DNA from: Mycolicibacterium palauense
GTDB lineage: Bacteria > Actinomycetota > Actinomycetes > Mycobacteriales > Mycobacteriaceae
Reading direction: 5' to 3'
DNA: 56,597 nucleotides
NCBI RefSeq assembly: GCF_002592005.1
Contig: NZ_NVQF01000037.1
Location: 1 to 56,597, forward strand
The translations under genes and the position numbers were made by a program. Shown here in pieces: positions 26,514 through 37,896 of the stretch; position 1 is the stretch's first letter, and each line of letters starts with the position of its first letter. Under the pieces are notes generated by a model. The model was not told the DNA's origin. It saw only the letters and a list, made by a program, of their open reading frames with translations, and did not search any database.

Positions 26514-27467
26514 TCAGCAACGGGTGATCAGCGCCGAACGCCGCCCGCTGGTGGCCGCGAACTCGGCCACCAGGTGCGCGACCGCCGCCGGCGCCTCGGC
26601 ATGGGGCAGATGCCCCACCCCGGACAGCACGGCCAGCCGGCTGCCCGGCATCGACCGGTGGGCGGCGTATCCGCGCGACACCGGAATGATGACGTCGTCC
26701 TCTCCCCAGATCAGCAGCACCGGCATCTGAGCGGTCAGCCGGCGGCGGTGTGTCGCCGCGACGGACTGGGCACGGTTCTCGACCACCGAACGCAGGGTCT
26801 GCAGGCTGGCATACCGGGTGTCGCCGTCGGCCAGCGAGGCGTAGGTGTTCCACAGCTCGGCGCCGCGCGGGAAGTGCAGACCCACCGTGGACAGCCACGT
26901 CCCGACGGTGTTCCCGGCGCGCAGCACCACCGTGGGCGCCAGCACGGGCAGCGCCCACTCGGCGCCCGGCGCCGACAGCAGCCGCAGCGGCCAGCTCAGG
27001 TCAGACTCCAGGCCACCGGAACCGATCAGCACCACCCGCTCGCAGCGGTTGCGGTGCTGATGGGCGAACTGCATGGCGATCCCGCCGCCCAGGGACTGCC
27101 CGACGACCGTCACCCGCTCGATGGCCAGCTCGTCGAGCAGATCGCGCAACCACACCGCCAACGCGCCCAGCGAGTAGTCGGTGCGGGGCTTGTCGGAGCG
27201 GCCGTGCCCGAGCAGGTCGGGCGCGATCACCCGGAAGTCGCCGGCCAGCCGGTCGGTGACGGCCCGCCAGGAGTCGGAGCTTGCGGCCATGCCGTGGATG
27301 AGCAGCAGCACCTCACCGTTGCCGGCACCGCTGTCGCTGCCGCTGTCGCGGTAGGCGACGCGGTCGCCGTGCAACTCCAGGAAGCGCACGTCGGCGGAAT
27401 CGGTCGATGTCACTGGGGCGATCTTCTCGGTGTCGATCTTCTTGGTGTCGATCCCTGAGTTGTCCAT
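26514..27467 (-). CDS. Alpha/beta hydrolase
   Basis: This 317-residue serine hydrolase has oxyanion LLIHGMAASSDSW, APDLLGHGRSDKP, nucleophile Ser in VVGQSLGGGIAMQFA (~133-147), acid Asp in LLIWGEDDVIIPV and catalytic His in LSGVGHLPHAE. No signal peptide is visible; the first 25 residues are charged with a short DTKKIDTEK repeat. ATG 27467 has GGAGG nine bases upstream and is clearly preferred to the 455-residue frame. The family includes lipid and epoxide hydrolases and meta-cleavage hydrolases; the substrate is not evident. Confidence 0.88.
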   Translation of the reverse strand: MDNSGIDTKKIDTEKIAPVTSTDSADVRFLELHGDRVAYRDSGSDSGAGNGEVLLLIHGMAASSDSWRAVTDRLAGDFRVIAPDLLGHGRSDKPRTDYSLGALAVWLRDLLDELAIERVTVVGQSLGGGIAMQFAHQHRNRCERVVLIGSGGLESDLSWPLRLLSAPGAEWALPVLAPTVVLRAGNTVGTWLSTVGLHFPRGAELWNTYASLADGDTRYASLQTLRSVVENRAQSVAATHRRRLTAQMPVLLIWGEDDVIIPVSRGYAAHRSMPGSRLAVLSGVGHLPHAEAPAAVAHLVAEFAATSGRRSALITRC

Positions 27468-27880
27468 GGCGATATGCCTCCAGAACTGTCGGCACCCCCG
27501 TTCACTCCGACGATAGTCGCCGCCCGGAGGCCCGGAGTTACTCGCGGGTAACAACAGTGCGTGCGGCTGCGGAATCCCGTGCGGCCGACCAGTGCATATA
27601 ACGATTCGGTCACCGTCTGCCGGGATCCGCCCAGCCTCATCATCGGCGAAATTCTGAGAACTCTTAGGAAACGGGGCCCGCTCTGACCGGAATCTCAGCG
27701 ATCGGTTCGAAAGAGAGTTCGACATCACAGGCGCCGCCGGTAACACTTCGCCGTGGCGCCACCGCGGGCCTGATGCCCTGTCCGACTTCGGTTTGCGTGC
27801 TATTCGGCGCGGGTACCTTCGGTCCAGGGACGGGGATGTACCGCGATCGAGTGATCGCTGTCTGTGAGGAAATACAACCA
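27468..27880. other. Divergent intergenic region, alpha/beta hydrolase to hemophore-like gene
   Basis: These 413 bases hold the two divergent promoters but no convincing gene. The frame beginning at 27773 only extends the hemophore-like gene. I see no IdeR-type box, riboswitch fold or repeat that I can support. Confidence 0.45.
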
Positions 27881-28276
27881 ATGAAGATGAGTGGTAACAC
27901 CCTGCGCCGGGGTCTCGGCGGCGCGTTCGCCGGCTGCCTGCTCGGGGGTGCAGCGGCCGGTCTGCTCACGGCGCCGACGGCCGCGGCCCAGCCGTGCGAC
28001 GCCAGCGCGGCGATCGGCACGATCAGTTCGGTGGCCGGCCAGGCCAGCCAGTACCTGAGCACCCACCCCGGCGCCAATCAGGTGCTGTCGGCGGCGACCG
28101 CGCAGTCGCCGGAGGAGGCGCGTGCCTCGGTGCGGGCGTACTTCACCGCCAACCCGGGCGAGTACCTGGAGCTCAAGGGCATCACCGCCCCGCTGGGCAC
28201 GCTGCAGGGCCAGTGCGGCACCGCCGGGGTGCCGATGAACCTGGTCAACGCCTTCAACGAGTTCCAGGCGGGCTGA
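27881..28276 (+). CDS. Hemophore-related haem-binding secreted protein
   Basis: This 131-residue exported protein has signal peptide residues ~10-36 (GAFAGCLLGGAAAGLLTAPTAAAQ), then a small helical domain with CDASAAIGTISSVAGQASQYLSTHPGANQVLSAA, a central RAYFTANPGEYLELKGITAPL and QGQCGTAGVP. The two cysteines can form the disulfide seen in the mycobacterial hemophore (Rv0203-like) fold. ATG 27881 has GAGGA upstream and opens exactly at the signal peptide. Its likely role is binding or passing haem in the envelope. Confidence 0.8.
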   Translation: MKMSGNTLRRGLGGAFAGCLLGGAAAGLLTAPTAAAQPCDASAAIGTISSVAGQASQYLSTHPGANQVLSAATAQSPEEARASVRAYFTANPGEYLELKGITAPLGTLQGQCGTAGVPMNLVNAFNEFQAG

Positions 28277-28288
28277 GTCGGGCCGGGG

Positions 28289-29065
28289 TCACCCGGGGAT
28301 CGCCTCGGGTGACTCCGGCAACACCTGCCCACCGTCGACGGTGATGGTCTGACCGGTCACGTAGGCCGCCTCGTCGCTGGCCAGGAACGCCGCGGCATAG
28401 CCGATGTCCTCGGGCCTGCCCAGCGCCCCGACCGGGATCGACCGGGCCATCTGCGCCAGGTAGTCCTCGCCGAGATCGGCGAGCCCCTCGGTGAGCACGT
28501 TGCCGGGAAGCACCGCGTTGACCGTGACGCGGTGCGGCGCCAGTTCGATGGCGGCGGTGCGCATGAACCCCAGCTGGGCCGCCTTCGACGCGCCGTAGTG
28601 CGACCAACCGGGAAAACCGGTGATGGGCCCGGTGATCGACGAGGTCAGCACCACCCGGCCGCGGCCGGAGGCGATCAGCGCGTCCAGACAGGCCTGCACG
28701 CTGAACACGGTCCCCTTCAGGTTGACGTCGAACACCTCATCGAGCTGCTCGGGCGTCATCGTCTGCAACGGGGCCTCGGGGAAGATACCGGCGTTGGCGC
28801 ACAGCACGTCGATGCCGCCGAAGGCCCCGACGACATCGGCGGCCATCTGCCGGCACGAATCAGGCTGGCGCACATCGGCGCTGACGCCGATCACCGACCC
28901 GTCGCCGAGCTTCTCCAGGTCCGCCACCGATGCCGCGAGGTCGGCCGCGGAGCGGGCGACCACCGCGACGTTGGCGCCGGCGCCGGCGAACACCGAGGCG
29001 ATGCCGCGCCCGATGCCCTTGCTGCCCCCGGTGACGATCACGGACCTGCCTGCCACATCGAACAT
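28289..29065 (-). CDS. Short-chain dehydrogenase, FabG-like
   Basis: This 258-residue classical SDR has [12 protein letters not shown] (NAD(P) binding), NAG at ~90, catalytic Ser in [23 protein letters not shown] with the Tyr-x3-Lys, and the terminal [11 protein letters not shown] typical of 3-oxoacyl-ACP reductase-like or glucose-dehydrogenase-like SDRs. ATG 29065 is chosen; the 312-residue frame has a non-conserved extension. It is convergent with the hemophore gene (12-base gap) and divergent from the crotonase at 29133. The substrate is unknown. Confidence 0.9.
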   Translation of the reverse strand: MFDVAGRSVIVTGGSKGIGRGIASVFAGAGANVAVVARSAADLAASVADLEKLGDGSVIGVSADVRQPDSCRQMAADVVGAFGGIDVLCANAGIFPEAPLQTMTPEQLDEVFDVNLKGTVFSVQACLDALIASGRGRVVLTSSITGPITGFPGWSHYGASKAAQLGFMRTAAIELAPHRVTVNAVLPGNVLTEGLADLGEDYLAQMARSIPVGALGRPEDIGYAAAFLASDEAAYVTGQTITVDGGQVLPESPEAIPG

Positions 29066-29132
29066 GGCCCTCAGTGTGCTGCAGACCCGGCCGGACGGCA
29101 GCGCGACGCCGCGATGATGCAAGATCGGCGGT

Positions 29133-29927
29133 ATGGCAACCGGGGTGCGCGTCGAGGTCGACGACGCCGGGGTGGCGGTGGTGACCCTCGACGGGGCCGG
29201 CCGGCTCAACGCGTTCTCCGCGGGCACCGCCGACGCGCTCGGCCGGGCCTACCGGCGATGCGATGTCGATGACGACGTCCGCGCGGTGATCCTCACCGGG
29301 GCGGGCCGGGGCTTCTGTTCGGGGGCCGATCTCTCGGCGGGATCCTCGGCCTTCGCCCGGCCCGACGAGGCGTTCAGTGCCTCACCCGTGGTGCCGCCGG
29401 CCTGGCGGGTGCGCAAGCTGGTCATCGCCGCGGTCAACGGCCCGGCGATCGGCATCGGCCTCACCCTGGCGCTGCAGTGCGATGTGCGGCTGGTCGCCGA
29501 GGACGCGCCGCTGGCGATCCCGCAGGTGCGCCGTGGCACGATCGCCGACTGCCAGGCCCACTACACGCTGCGCCAGTCCGTGGGGCTGGCCACCGCGGCC
29601 GATCTGCTGCTGACGGGGCGCACCATCACCGGCGCCGAGGCGGCCCGGCGCGGCATCGCGACCCGGGCGCTGCCAGCCCCGGAGGTGCTGCCCGCGGCGC
29701 TGGAGCTCGCCCGCGACGTCGCGACCCAGGCCAACCCGGCCTCGGTGGCGCTGAGCAAGCGCCTGCTGTGGGCCGACCTGGACCCCGAGGCGGTCGCCGC
29801 CGAGGAGACCCGGGCCCACCGGTTCCTGATGGGCAGCCCCGACGCCGCCGAGGGCGCCGCGGCGTGGCGGGAACGGCGGGCGCCGCGCTGGACCCTGCGG
29901 GCCGGGCAGACCGGAGACCCGGCATGA
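29133..29927 (+). CDS. Enoyl-CoA hydratase/isomerase family protein
   Basis: This 264-residue crotonase-fold protein has [19 protein letters not shown] (oxyanion hole 1) and [37 protein letters not shown]. At the two classical glutamate positions it appears to have Thr (IGIGLTL) and Gln (IPQV), so it may be an isomerase or other acyl-CoA enzyme rather than a hydratase. The ATG is preceded by GGCGGT only. Its stop overlaps the next SDR start by four bases (ATGA), so the two are coupled. Confidence 0.87.
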   Translation: MATGVRVEVDDAGVAVVTLDGAGRLNAFSAGTADALGRAYRRCDVDDDVRAVILTGAGRGFCSGADLSAGSSAFARPDEAFSASPVVPPAWRVRKLVIAAVNGPAIGIGLTLALQCDVRLVAEDAPLAIPQVRRGTIADCQAHYTLRQSVGLATAADLLLTGRTITGAEAARRGIATRALPAPEVLPAALELARDVATQANPASVALSKRLLWADLDPEAVAAEETRAHRFLMGSPDAAEGAAAWRERRAPRWTLRAGQTGDPA

Positions 29928-30844
29928 CGGGCCGGCCGAGCACCGACGAGGTTCTGCGCGGGATCGATCTGCGCGGTCGCACCGCGGTGGTCACCGGGGC
30001 GTCCTCGGGGCTGGGCCTGGAGACGGCCCGCGCGCTGGCCGCGGCCGGCTGCACGGTGATCGCGGCGGTCCGTGACCCCGAGCGGATGCGGCGGGCGCTG
30101 AACGCGGCCGCCGGGGACGACCCGGCCGACCGGGGAATCGGGGTGGTCGAACTCGACCTGGCCGACCTCGATTCGGTGCGCTCGGCCGCGGCCGCCATCG
30201 CCGCCGGACACCCCGTCATCGACCTGCTGATCAACAATGCCGGGGTGATGGCGCCGCCGCTGACGCGGACCGCGCAGGGCTTCGAATTGCAGCTCGGCAC
30301 AAACCATCTGGGGCATTTCGTGCTGACGGTCGGGCTGCTCGACCGGCTGGGCGCCGGTGCCCGCATCGTGAACCTGAGCAGCCGGGGGCATTTGATGAGC
30401 GGAATGCGCTGGGCCGACCCGCATTACCGCGACGAGAGCGGTTACGACAAGTGGCAGGCCTACGGCCAGAGCAAGACCGCCAACGTGCTGTTCACGGTCG
30501 AGCTGGAACGACGGTTCGCCGACCGGGGGATCCACGCCTTCGCCGTGCATCCCGGGGTGGTGGCCACCGACCTGGCCCGACACCTGGGCCGCGAGGACTT
30601 CACCACGGTGCTCAGCGGCCTGGCCGTCGCCGATGTGCGCCACGGCGCCGCCACCACCGTGTGGGCGGCCACCAGCGTGGAGCTGCAGGGACGCGGCGGG
30701 CTCTACCTGGAGGACTGCCGGGTGGCCGGGCCCGCATCCGGCAGCCAGGAGGGCGGTGGCGGGGGATATGCGCCGTACGCCATGGACCCCGACGAGGCGG
30801 CCCGGCTGTGGTCGTGGTCCGAGGAACAGGTCAGGCGCTCCTGA
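29924..30844 (+). CDS. SDR oxidoreductase, retinol-dehydrogenase-like
   Basis: This 306-residue extended SDR has TAVVTGASSGLGLETARAL, LLINNAGVMAPP, LQLGTNHLGHF, NLSSRGHL with the catalytic Ser, and AYGQSKTANVLFTVEL with Tyr-x3-Lys. The C-terminus has FAVHPGVVATDLARHL and a GGLYLEDC segment, as in light-dependent protochlorophyllide reductase/RDH-like actinobacterial SDRs. ATG 29924 overlaps the crotonase stop. The pair probably acts on a lipid or terpenoid acyl chain, but the substrate cannot be assigned. Confidence 0.9.
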   Translation: MTGRPSTDEVLRGIDLRGRTAVVTGASSGLGLETARALAAAGCTVIAAVRDPERMRRALNAAAGDDPADRGIGVVELDLADLDSVRSAAAAIAAGHPVIDLLINNAGVMAPPLTRTAQGFELQLGTNHLGHFVLTVGLLDRLGAGARIVNLSSRGHLMSGMRWADPHYRDESGYDKWQAYGQSKTANVLFTVELERRFADRGIHAFAVHPGVVATDLARHLGREDFTTVLSGLAVADVRHGAATTVWAATSVELQGRGGLYLEDCRVAGPASGSQEGGGGGYAPYAMDPDEAARLWSWSEEQVRRS

Positions 30845-30910
30845 CGGTGTTCCGGCGGATCGCGTGAACCCCCGGTCACGCAGTGCCGCCGATGGGGCAC
30901 AATCGCTCCC

Positions 30911-31198
30911 ATGGACAGCGACTACGACGATCCCGGCCCCGACAACACCCTGGGCCCCAGCGAATCGCTGGACTCCGATGAGGTACGCAACGACGACGGC
31001 GACGTCGTGGTGGACCCACCCGACCGCTGGATCGACGCCGACGAGGACGAGTCCCTCGACGAGCGCCTGGCCGCCGAGGAACCCGATGTTCCGCCGCGCG
31101 GCGAGGCCCCCGCACGACCGTCACGCCGCCATCTCGGGCAGGTCGACGGCACGCCGGAGGACGGCGACTCGTTCTTCAACGTCGTGGACGACGAATAG
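30911..31198 (+). CDS. DUF5709-like acidic small protein
   Basis: The product has 95 residues and is very acidic, with DNTLGPSESLDSDEV, PPDRWIDADEDESLDERLAAEEPDV and the C-terminal GDSFFNVVDDE. This pattern (TL...SLD..., then LDERLAEEEPD) resembles DUF5709 of actinobacteria, function unknown and probably disordered. The last six codons including the stop are the first copy of a 25-bp tandem repeat, so expansion or contraction of the repeat would leave the protein unchanged. Confidence 0.7.
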   Translation: MDSDYDDPGPDNTLGPSESLDSDEVRNDDGDVVVDPPDRWIDADEDESLDERLAAEEPDVPPRGEAPARPSRRHLGQVDGTPEDGDSFFNVVDDE

Positions 31199-31300
31199 GG
31201 CCTGAGTCGTGGACGACGAATAGGGCCTGAGTCGTGGACGACGAATAGGGCCTGAGTCGTGGACGACGAGTAGGGCCTGAGTCGTGGACGACGAATAGGG
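31181..31300. repeat. 25-bp tandem repeat (4.8 copies) containing a stop codon
   Basis: Copies start at 31181, 31206, 31231, 31256 and 31281. Each begins GTCGTGGACGACGAATAG and ends in a GGCCTGA tail; the fourth differs by A to G. GTCGT and ACGAC form a small inverted repeat in every copy. The array runs from inside the 3' end of the DUF5709 gene to seven bases before the stop of the convergent DUF4185 gene. Confidence 0.95.
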
Positions 31301-31306
31301 CGGCAG

Positions 31307-32416
31307 CTAGGCCCGGGTGTCGCGCAGGGTGGTGCGGAACTGCATCACCCGGTACGGCCAGCCCCGCGCGGTGTGCCAGTGCGAGACGAGCAGCCCGACG
31401 CCGCCGCGCACGTCCAGCCGGGACCCGGGCAGCAGATAGCCCCCGTAGAGCTGGGCCACCCGGCAGCCGGCGTGGTGCTCGTCGGCCCAGCCGCAGCCCC
31501 GGACGGGCTTCTGCACCGGGATCCCGGCCGGATCCGAGGTCGGCGCGCTCAGGGTGCGGTAGCCCAGGGCGTACTGCGACGACAGGAACCCGCCCAGCAC
31601 CCACGTGTGTGCCGCCAGGCGACGAAAGCTCAGTTCACCCCAGGTCTCCCCGGGCGGCGTCACCGGTTCGGGTTCGACACCCCACTGCCAGCGTCCGTCC
31701 GCGCGGCCCCAGCCCTGGTAGCCGTCGCGGTCGCCGATCCGTGCCGGCCGCACCCGGCGCACGATGATGCCCTTGTCGCGCTGGAAGCCCGTCGAGACGA
31801 CGTAGACCCAGCCGTCGTCGGGGTCGTGGTCCCAGGACCACAGCTGGGCGTGCCCGTCGTGCAGGGCGGCGGCGAACTTCGCGGTCTCGCCCATGTGCTC
31901 CCAGGTGACCCCGTCGTCGGCCGAGGACCAGATCTCGGTCCACAGCACGGTGCCCAGACCCCGGTTGACGATCACGTGCAGGTAGAGCATGTCGTCGACG
32001 CGCAGCAGGTCCGAGGGCAAGACGGTGCTGATCCCGCCCCGCGCCCAGTGCGGTCCATGGTCGTGGACGTAGAACCGCAGCTGACGCGCGTAGTCGGGGT
32101 CCGGTCCGCCGGCGCGTTGCCACCGGATCGGGGTCCGCGCGTCTCCGCTGCCGATCAGCACGACCGGGGATCGCCAGTCCCCGCGGCCGACCCGGCGCCC
32201 GGAGAAGGTGTCGCCGAACGCCGCGACCAGGTTGCCGTCGGGGGCGCGGACCGCCGCGCCCAGGTCGGTGGCGGTGACGCCCCACCGGTCGGTGATGCCC
32301 GGCCCGGTGACGTCGGCCAGTTTGCCGTCGGCGGTGGAGTCGGCCGGCAGCGCGGCCTGGGCGTACGGGTCGAACGCGCGGACCCGGGCCCAGGCGGCGG
32401 CCAGCCGGGACGTCAC
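31307..32416 (-). CDS. DUF4185 domain protein
   Basis: This 369-residue protein has a beta-propeller-like DUF4185 domain: DRWGVTATDLGAAVRAPDGNLVAAFGDTFSG near the start, RSPVVLIGS, then WSSADDGVTWEHMGETAKFA, YVVSTGFQRDKGIIVRRVRP, and GGYLLPGSRLDVRGGVGLLVSHW near the end. The family is found in mycobacteria and recalls arabinan- or glycan-acting enzymes with sialidase-like repeats. No signal peptide is evident from GTG 32416. That GTG overlaps the alcohol-dehydrogenase stop (GTGA); the longer frame to 33175 is antisense to nothing conserved. Last gene of a three-gene operon. Confidence 0.82.
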   Translation of the reverse strand: MTSRLAAAWARVRAFDPYAQAALPADSTADGKLADVTGPGITDRWGVTATDLGAAVRAPDGNLVAAFGDTFSGRRVGRGDWRSPVVLIGSGDARTPIRWQRAGGPDPDYARQLRFYVHDHGPHWARGGISTVLPSDLLRVDDMLYLHVIVNRGLGTVLWTEIWSSADDGVTWEHMGETAKFAAALHDGHAQLWSWDHDPDDGWVYVVSTGFQRDKGIIVRRVRPARIGDRDGYQGWGRADGRWQWGVEPEPVTPPGETWGELSFRRLAAHTWVLGGFLSSQYALGYRTLSAPTSDPAGIPVQKPVRGCGWADEHHAGCRVAQLYGGYLLPGSRLDVRGGVGLLVSHWHTARGWPYRVMQFRTTLRDTRA

Positions 32417-33438
32417 GGGGTCAAGGCGATCTTGATGCAGTCGGCGGTGCGCGCGGCGACGGCGGCATAGGCGTCGGCGGCGTCGGCCAGGGCCATCGAG
32501 TGGGTGAAGATGCCGCTGGTGTCCAGCCGGCCGGACTGGATGAGCGGGATGAGTTCGGGCCAGGTCCGCTGGATGGGTGCGGTGGTCATGCGCAACGTCA
32601 CACTGCGGACCAGGCTCAGCAGCGCGGGGAACGGGAACGGGTTGAGGTCGTGCACCCCGACCACCGAGACGGTGCCGCCGGCGCGCACACAGCTGAGCGC
32701 GTCGGTCATGGTGGCGTCGTTGCCGACGGCGTCGATGACCGCGGCCGCACCGCGGCCACCGGTGGCCTCCATGACCGTTCCGAGCGCTGGCGGGGCCAGC
32801 GGTGTGGCCCCGCACACCGCCGCGCGTTCCCGCCGGCCCTCCACGGGATCCACCGCGAACACCTGACCGGCGCCCTGCGCGATCGCGCTGCGCACCGCGC
32901 ACAACCCGACGGCCCCGAGCCCGAACACCACCACGGTGCCGCCCGGCGGGATGTCGGCGCGGCGCGCGCCGGCCCAGCCGGTGACCAGGTTGTCGGTCAG
33001 CAGCAGCGCTTCCTCGGTGTCGATGCCCTCGGGGATCTTGAGCAACTGGAAGTCGGCGGCGGGCACCGCGAGCAGTTCGGCCTGCGCCCCGCCGAGCATC
33101 CCGGAGCCGAAGATCTGCGGCCCGGACAGGCAGGTGACCGGATCGCGGGTGGCGCAGCCCTCGCAGCGTCCGCATCCGCTGACCGAGGACACCAGCACCA
33201 GGTCGCCGACGTCGACACCGCGGACCTCGGGTCCGGTCTCCACCACCGTCCCGACGGCCTCGTGGCCCAGCGCCACCGGCTCCGGGAGCGGATAGTCGCC
33301 CTCGTAGAAGTGCAGGTCGGATCCGCAGATGGCGGCGGTGGTGACCTGCACGACGGCACCGTCCGGGCCCGGCAGCGCCGGGTCGGGCCGGGTGTCCACG
33401 CTGATCTTGCCGGGGGCCTCGATCACCACGGTGCGCAT
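32413..33438 (-). CDS. Zinc-dependent alcohol dehydrogenase
   Basis: This 341-residue medium-chain dehydrogenase has catalytic zinc ligands in AAICGSDLHFYEG and ALGHEAVGTVVETG. The structural-zinc lobe is CGRCEGCATRDPVTC (four cysteines). The Rossmann motif VVFGLGAVGLCAVRSAIAQGA precedes a DPVEGRRERA acidic end, indicating NAD preference. It starts 16 bases after the monooxygenase gene and overlaps DUF4185. Together with a Baeyer-Villiger monooxygenase it would convert a secondary alcohol to a ketone and then an ester or lactone; the substrate is unknown. Confidence 0.93.
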   Translation of the reverse strand: MRTVVIEAPGKISVDTRPDPALPGPDGAVVQVTTAAICGSDLHFYEGDYPLPEPVALGHEAVGTVVETGPEVRGVDVGDLVLVSSVSGCGRCEGCATRDPVTCLSGPQIFGSGMLGGAQAELLAVPAADFQLLKIPEGIDTEEALLLTDNLVTGWAGARRADIPPGGTVVVFGLGAVGLCAVRSAIAQGAGQVFAVDPVEGRRERAAVCGATPLAPPALGTVMEATGGRGAAAVIDAVGNDATMTDALSCVRAGGTVSVVGVHDLNPFPFPALLSLVRSVTLRMTTAPIQRTWPELIPLIQSGRLDTSGIFTHSMALADAADAYAAVAARTADCIKIALTP

Positions 33439-33454
33439 GCGGCTCCTGTTCGTC

Positions 33455-35419
33455 TCAGTCCATCACGAAATCGCCGGCCTCCGGCGCGCGGGTCCACGTC
33501 CAGAAGTCCACGAGACGCCACGGGCTCAGCGAGTGCACCTTGCCCTCCTCGTCCTTGTAGAAGCTGTGTTTGATGCTGGGTTGACTCCACACCATCGTCG
33601 ACAGTTCGGCCTGGCTTCGTTCATACCAGTCGTCATAGCGCTCCCGGCGCGGCGTCATCGCCGACTTGCCGCCGGCGATGAGCATGTCCAGGCAGCCCAT
33701 GATGTAGCGGACCTCGCACTCGGAGTGAAAGATCAGGCTGCCGCCGCTGGCCAGATTGGTGCCGGGGCCGTAGAGCAGGAACAGGTTCGGGAAGTCGGGA
33801 ACCGTGATGCCCAGGTAGGCGGCGGGCCGGCCGTTCCAGTAGTCCTTGAGTTCGGTCCCGTTGCGCCCGCGGATCTGCAGCGAGGACACCATGTCGTTGA
33901 CGCGGAAGCCGGTGGCGTAGACGAGGACGTCGGCCCGGTGGCGGGTGCCGTCGGTGGTGACCACCGCGTCGGCCTCGATGTGGTCGATCGCGGTGCGGAC
34001 CAGCTCGACGTTGTCGCGCCGCAGCGTCTGCAGCCAGCTGCCGTCGTCCTGCAGGGTGCGCTTGCCGGTGGCCGGATAGTCCGGCAGCACCTTGTCGAGC
34101 AGCTCCTGGTCGCCGTCGAGCTGGCCGGCGATCCAGTCGGTGAACATCATCCGGGCCAGGTCGTTGGCCTCGCTGACGGCGCGCTGCTGGTCGGGCCAGT
34201 CGGGGTCGACCCTGGCCGCGGCCAGCCCGGTGTCACACCCGGGCCAGAACAGCAGGAACCGGTACCACCGGCCGTAGAACGGCAGGTGCTTCAGCGCCCA
34301 CCGGACGCCGGGCCCCACCGCGGCGTGGTAGTTGGGGTTGGGGAACATCCACTGTGCGGTGCGCTGGAAGACGGTCAGCTGGCCCACCTCCTCGGCGATG
34401 GCCGGGGCCACCTGGAATCCGGAGGCGCCGGCGCCGATCATCGCGACGTTCTTGCCGGCCAGCTCGACGTCGTGGTCCCAGCGCGCGGTGTGGAACGCCG
34501 GGCCGGCGAAGCTCTCCGCGCCGGGGAAGTCGGGGATCAGCGGCGTGTTGAGCTGGCCCACCGCGCAGATCACCGCCCGCGCGGTCAGGGTCTCCCGGCT
34601 GCCGTCGGGGTTGGCGACCAGCACCCGCCAGATCGCCGCGGCCTCGTCCCAGTCGGCGCTGAGCACGGTCGTGCAGAAGCGGACGTGCTCGTCGATCCGG
34701 TGCCGGCGCATCACCGTCTCGAAATAGCGTTGCAGCTCGGGCTGGCGGGCGAAGAACTCGCTCCAATGGTCGTCGGGTTCGAAGCTGTAACAGTAGAAGT
34801 GGTTGCCCACGTCCACCCGGGCGCCCGGATAGGTGTTCTCCCACCAGGTGCCGCCGACGCCGGCGTTCTTCTCCAGCACGGTGTAGGGGATCCCGGCCTG
34901 CTGCAGCCGGATCGCGGCCAGCAGTCCCGACTGGCCGCATCCGATGACGATCACCGGGAACGCGGCGCGCGCCTGCGGCGAGGAGGCCGGGGAGGCCGAG
35001 GAGGCCGAGGAGGCCGAGGAGACGTAGTCGGTGCCGCGCGCGTCGCGCCCGTCGAGTTCCATCTCCTCCAGCATCATCGGGACGTACTCGTCGGGGACCT
35101 CGGCGCAGACCAGCCACTCCATCATCGTCTTGAGCAGCTGCGGGCTGACCGGCTCGGGCTCGGGGCAGCCCCGGTCGCGGTAGTCGCGGATGATGCCGGC
35201 GGCCAGTGACCGGGCCGCGGCCTTGTCCTCCTCGGACATGTAGCCCTGGACCTCGTTGAGGAACAGGCCGGCGGGCCGCAGCGGGCCGTCGAGCAGGCCG
35301 GCGTCGCCGCTCATGTGCACGCACGACAGCAGCAGCGCGGGCACCGAGACGTCCTCGAGCGCCGCGTCGATGTCGGCGTCGGAGCTGGTGAACGGTTCAC
35401 CGGCGTGCGGGTTGCGCAT
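33455..35419 (-). CDS. Baeyer-Villiger flavin monooxygenase with N-terminal extension
   Basis: The product has 654 residues. The FAD Rossmann motif VIVIGCGQSGLLAAIRLQ is at ~170, followed by GGTWWENTYPGARVDV; the NADPH Rossmann motif is VAMIGAGASGFQVAPAI. The BVMO fingerprint FxGxxxHxxxW[P/D] is present as FAGPAFHTARWD between them. About 150 residues precede the first Rossmann motif (ALEDVSVPALLLSCVHMSGD...), linked by an SSASSASSASPASS stretch encoded by 9-bp DNA repeats near 34980-35020. Such extensions occur in a known subset of mycobacterial BVMOs. ATG 35419 has GGGAGG upstream. It heads the operon with the alcohol dehydrogenase. Confidence 0.92.
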   Translation of the reverse strand: MRNPHAGEPFTSSDADIDAALEDVSVPALLLSCVHMSGDAGLLDGPLRPAGLFLNEVQGYMSEEDKAAARSLAAGIIRDYRDRGCPEPEPVSPQLLKTMMEWLVCAEVPDEYVPMMLEEMELDGRDARGTDYVSSASSASSASPASSPQARAAFPVIVIGCGQSGLLAAIRLQQAGIPYTVLEKNAGVGGTWWENTYPGARVDVGNHFYCYSFEPDDHWSEFFARQPELQRYFETVMRRHRIDEHVRFCTTVLSADWDEAAAIWRVLVANPDGSRETLTARAVICAVGQLNTPLIPDFPGAESFAGPAFHTARWDHDVELAGKNVAMIGAGASGFQVAPAIAEEVGQLTVFQRTAQWMFPNPNYHAAVGPGVRWALKHLPFYGRWYRFLLFWPGCDTGLAAARVDPDWPDQQRAVSEANDLARMMFTDWIAGQLDGDQELLDKVLPDYPATGKRTLQDDGSWLQTLRRDNVELVRTAIDHIEADAVVTTDGTRHRADVLVYATGFRVNDMVSSLQIRGRNGTELKDYWNGRPAAYLGITVPDFPNLFLLYGPGTNLASGGSLIFHSECEVRYIMGCLDMLIAGGKSAMTPRRERYDDWYERSQAELSTMVWSQPSIKHSFYKDEEGKVHSLSPWRLVDFWTWTRAPEAGDFVMD

Positions 35420-35521
35420 GGCACCTCCCAGGCAGACTCCGCGCAAGGTTAGCGACGGCCGCCGGGGTGTGTAGGCAGATCTCGCAAAGTGTCTACTGAC
35501 CGGATCCGGGACTGCGGTGCC

Positions 35522-37669
<2,148 letters not shown>

Positions 37670-37715
37670 CGACCGGACCGCATCGCCGGGCCCGTCGCTC
37701 GGTTCGTCACAATCG

Positions 37716-37763
37716 TCACTTCTCGGGTCACATCTCGGGTCACTTCTCGGCTCAACTCCTCGT
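37716..37763. repeat. 12-bp tandem repeat upstream of glgX
   Basis: The unit TCACTTCTCGGG occurs at 37716, 37728 (one change), 37740 (one change) and more loosely at 37752. It lies 47-94 bases before the glgX start, where promoter or 5' leader sequence is expected. Confidence 0.7.
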
Positions 37764-37896
37764 CATCGGACGCTCAAACAACCTAGACGACTTCGCTGTC
37801 GGGGCGCACGCAAAGGCGTGGCGGCGCATCGGCAGGTACCCCGACTCGGTGGTCGGCCAAACATGCCCCTGGACGGGGCGCCGGGGTGGGCCCCGT

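Noticed and set aside
31181..31300. CRISPR array
   Set aside because: Copies are directly contiguous with no unique spacers, and the unit includes part of a coding sequence.
34980..35020. CRISPR-like or microsatellite array
   Set aside because: The 9-bp GAGGCCGAG repeats are in frame in the BVMO gene and encode an Ser-Ser-Ala linker; there are no spacers.
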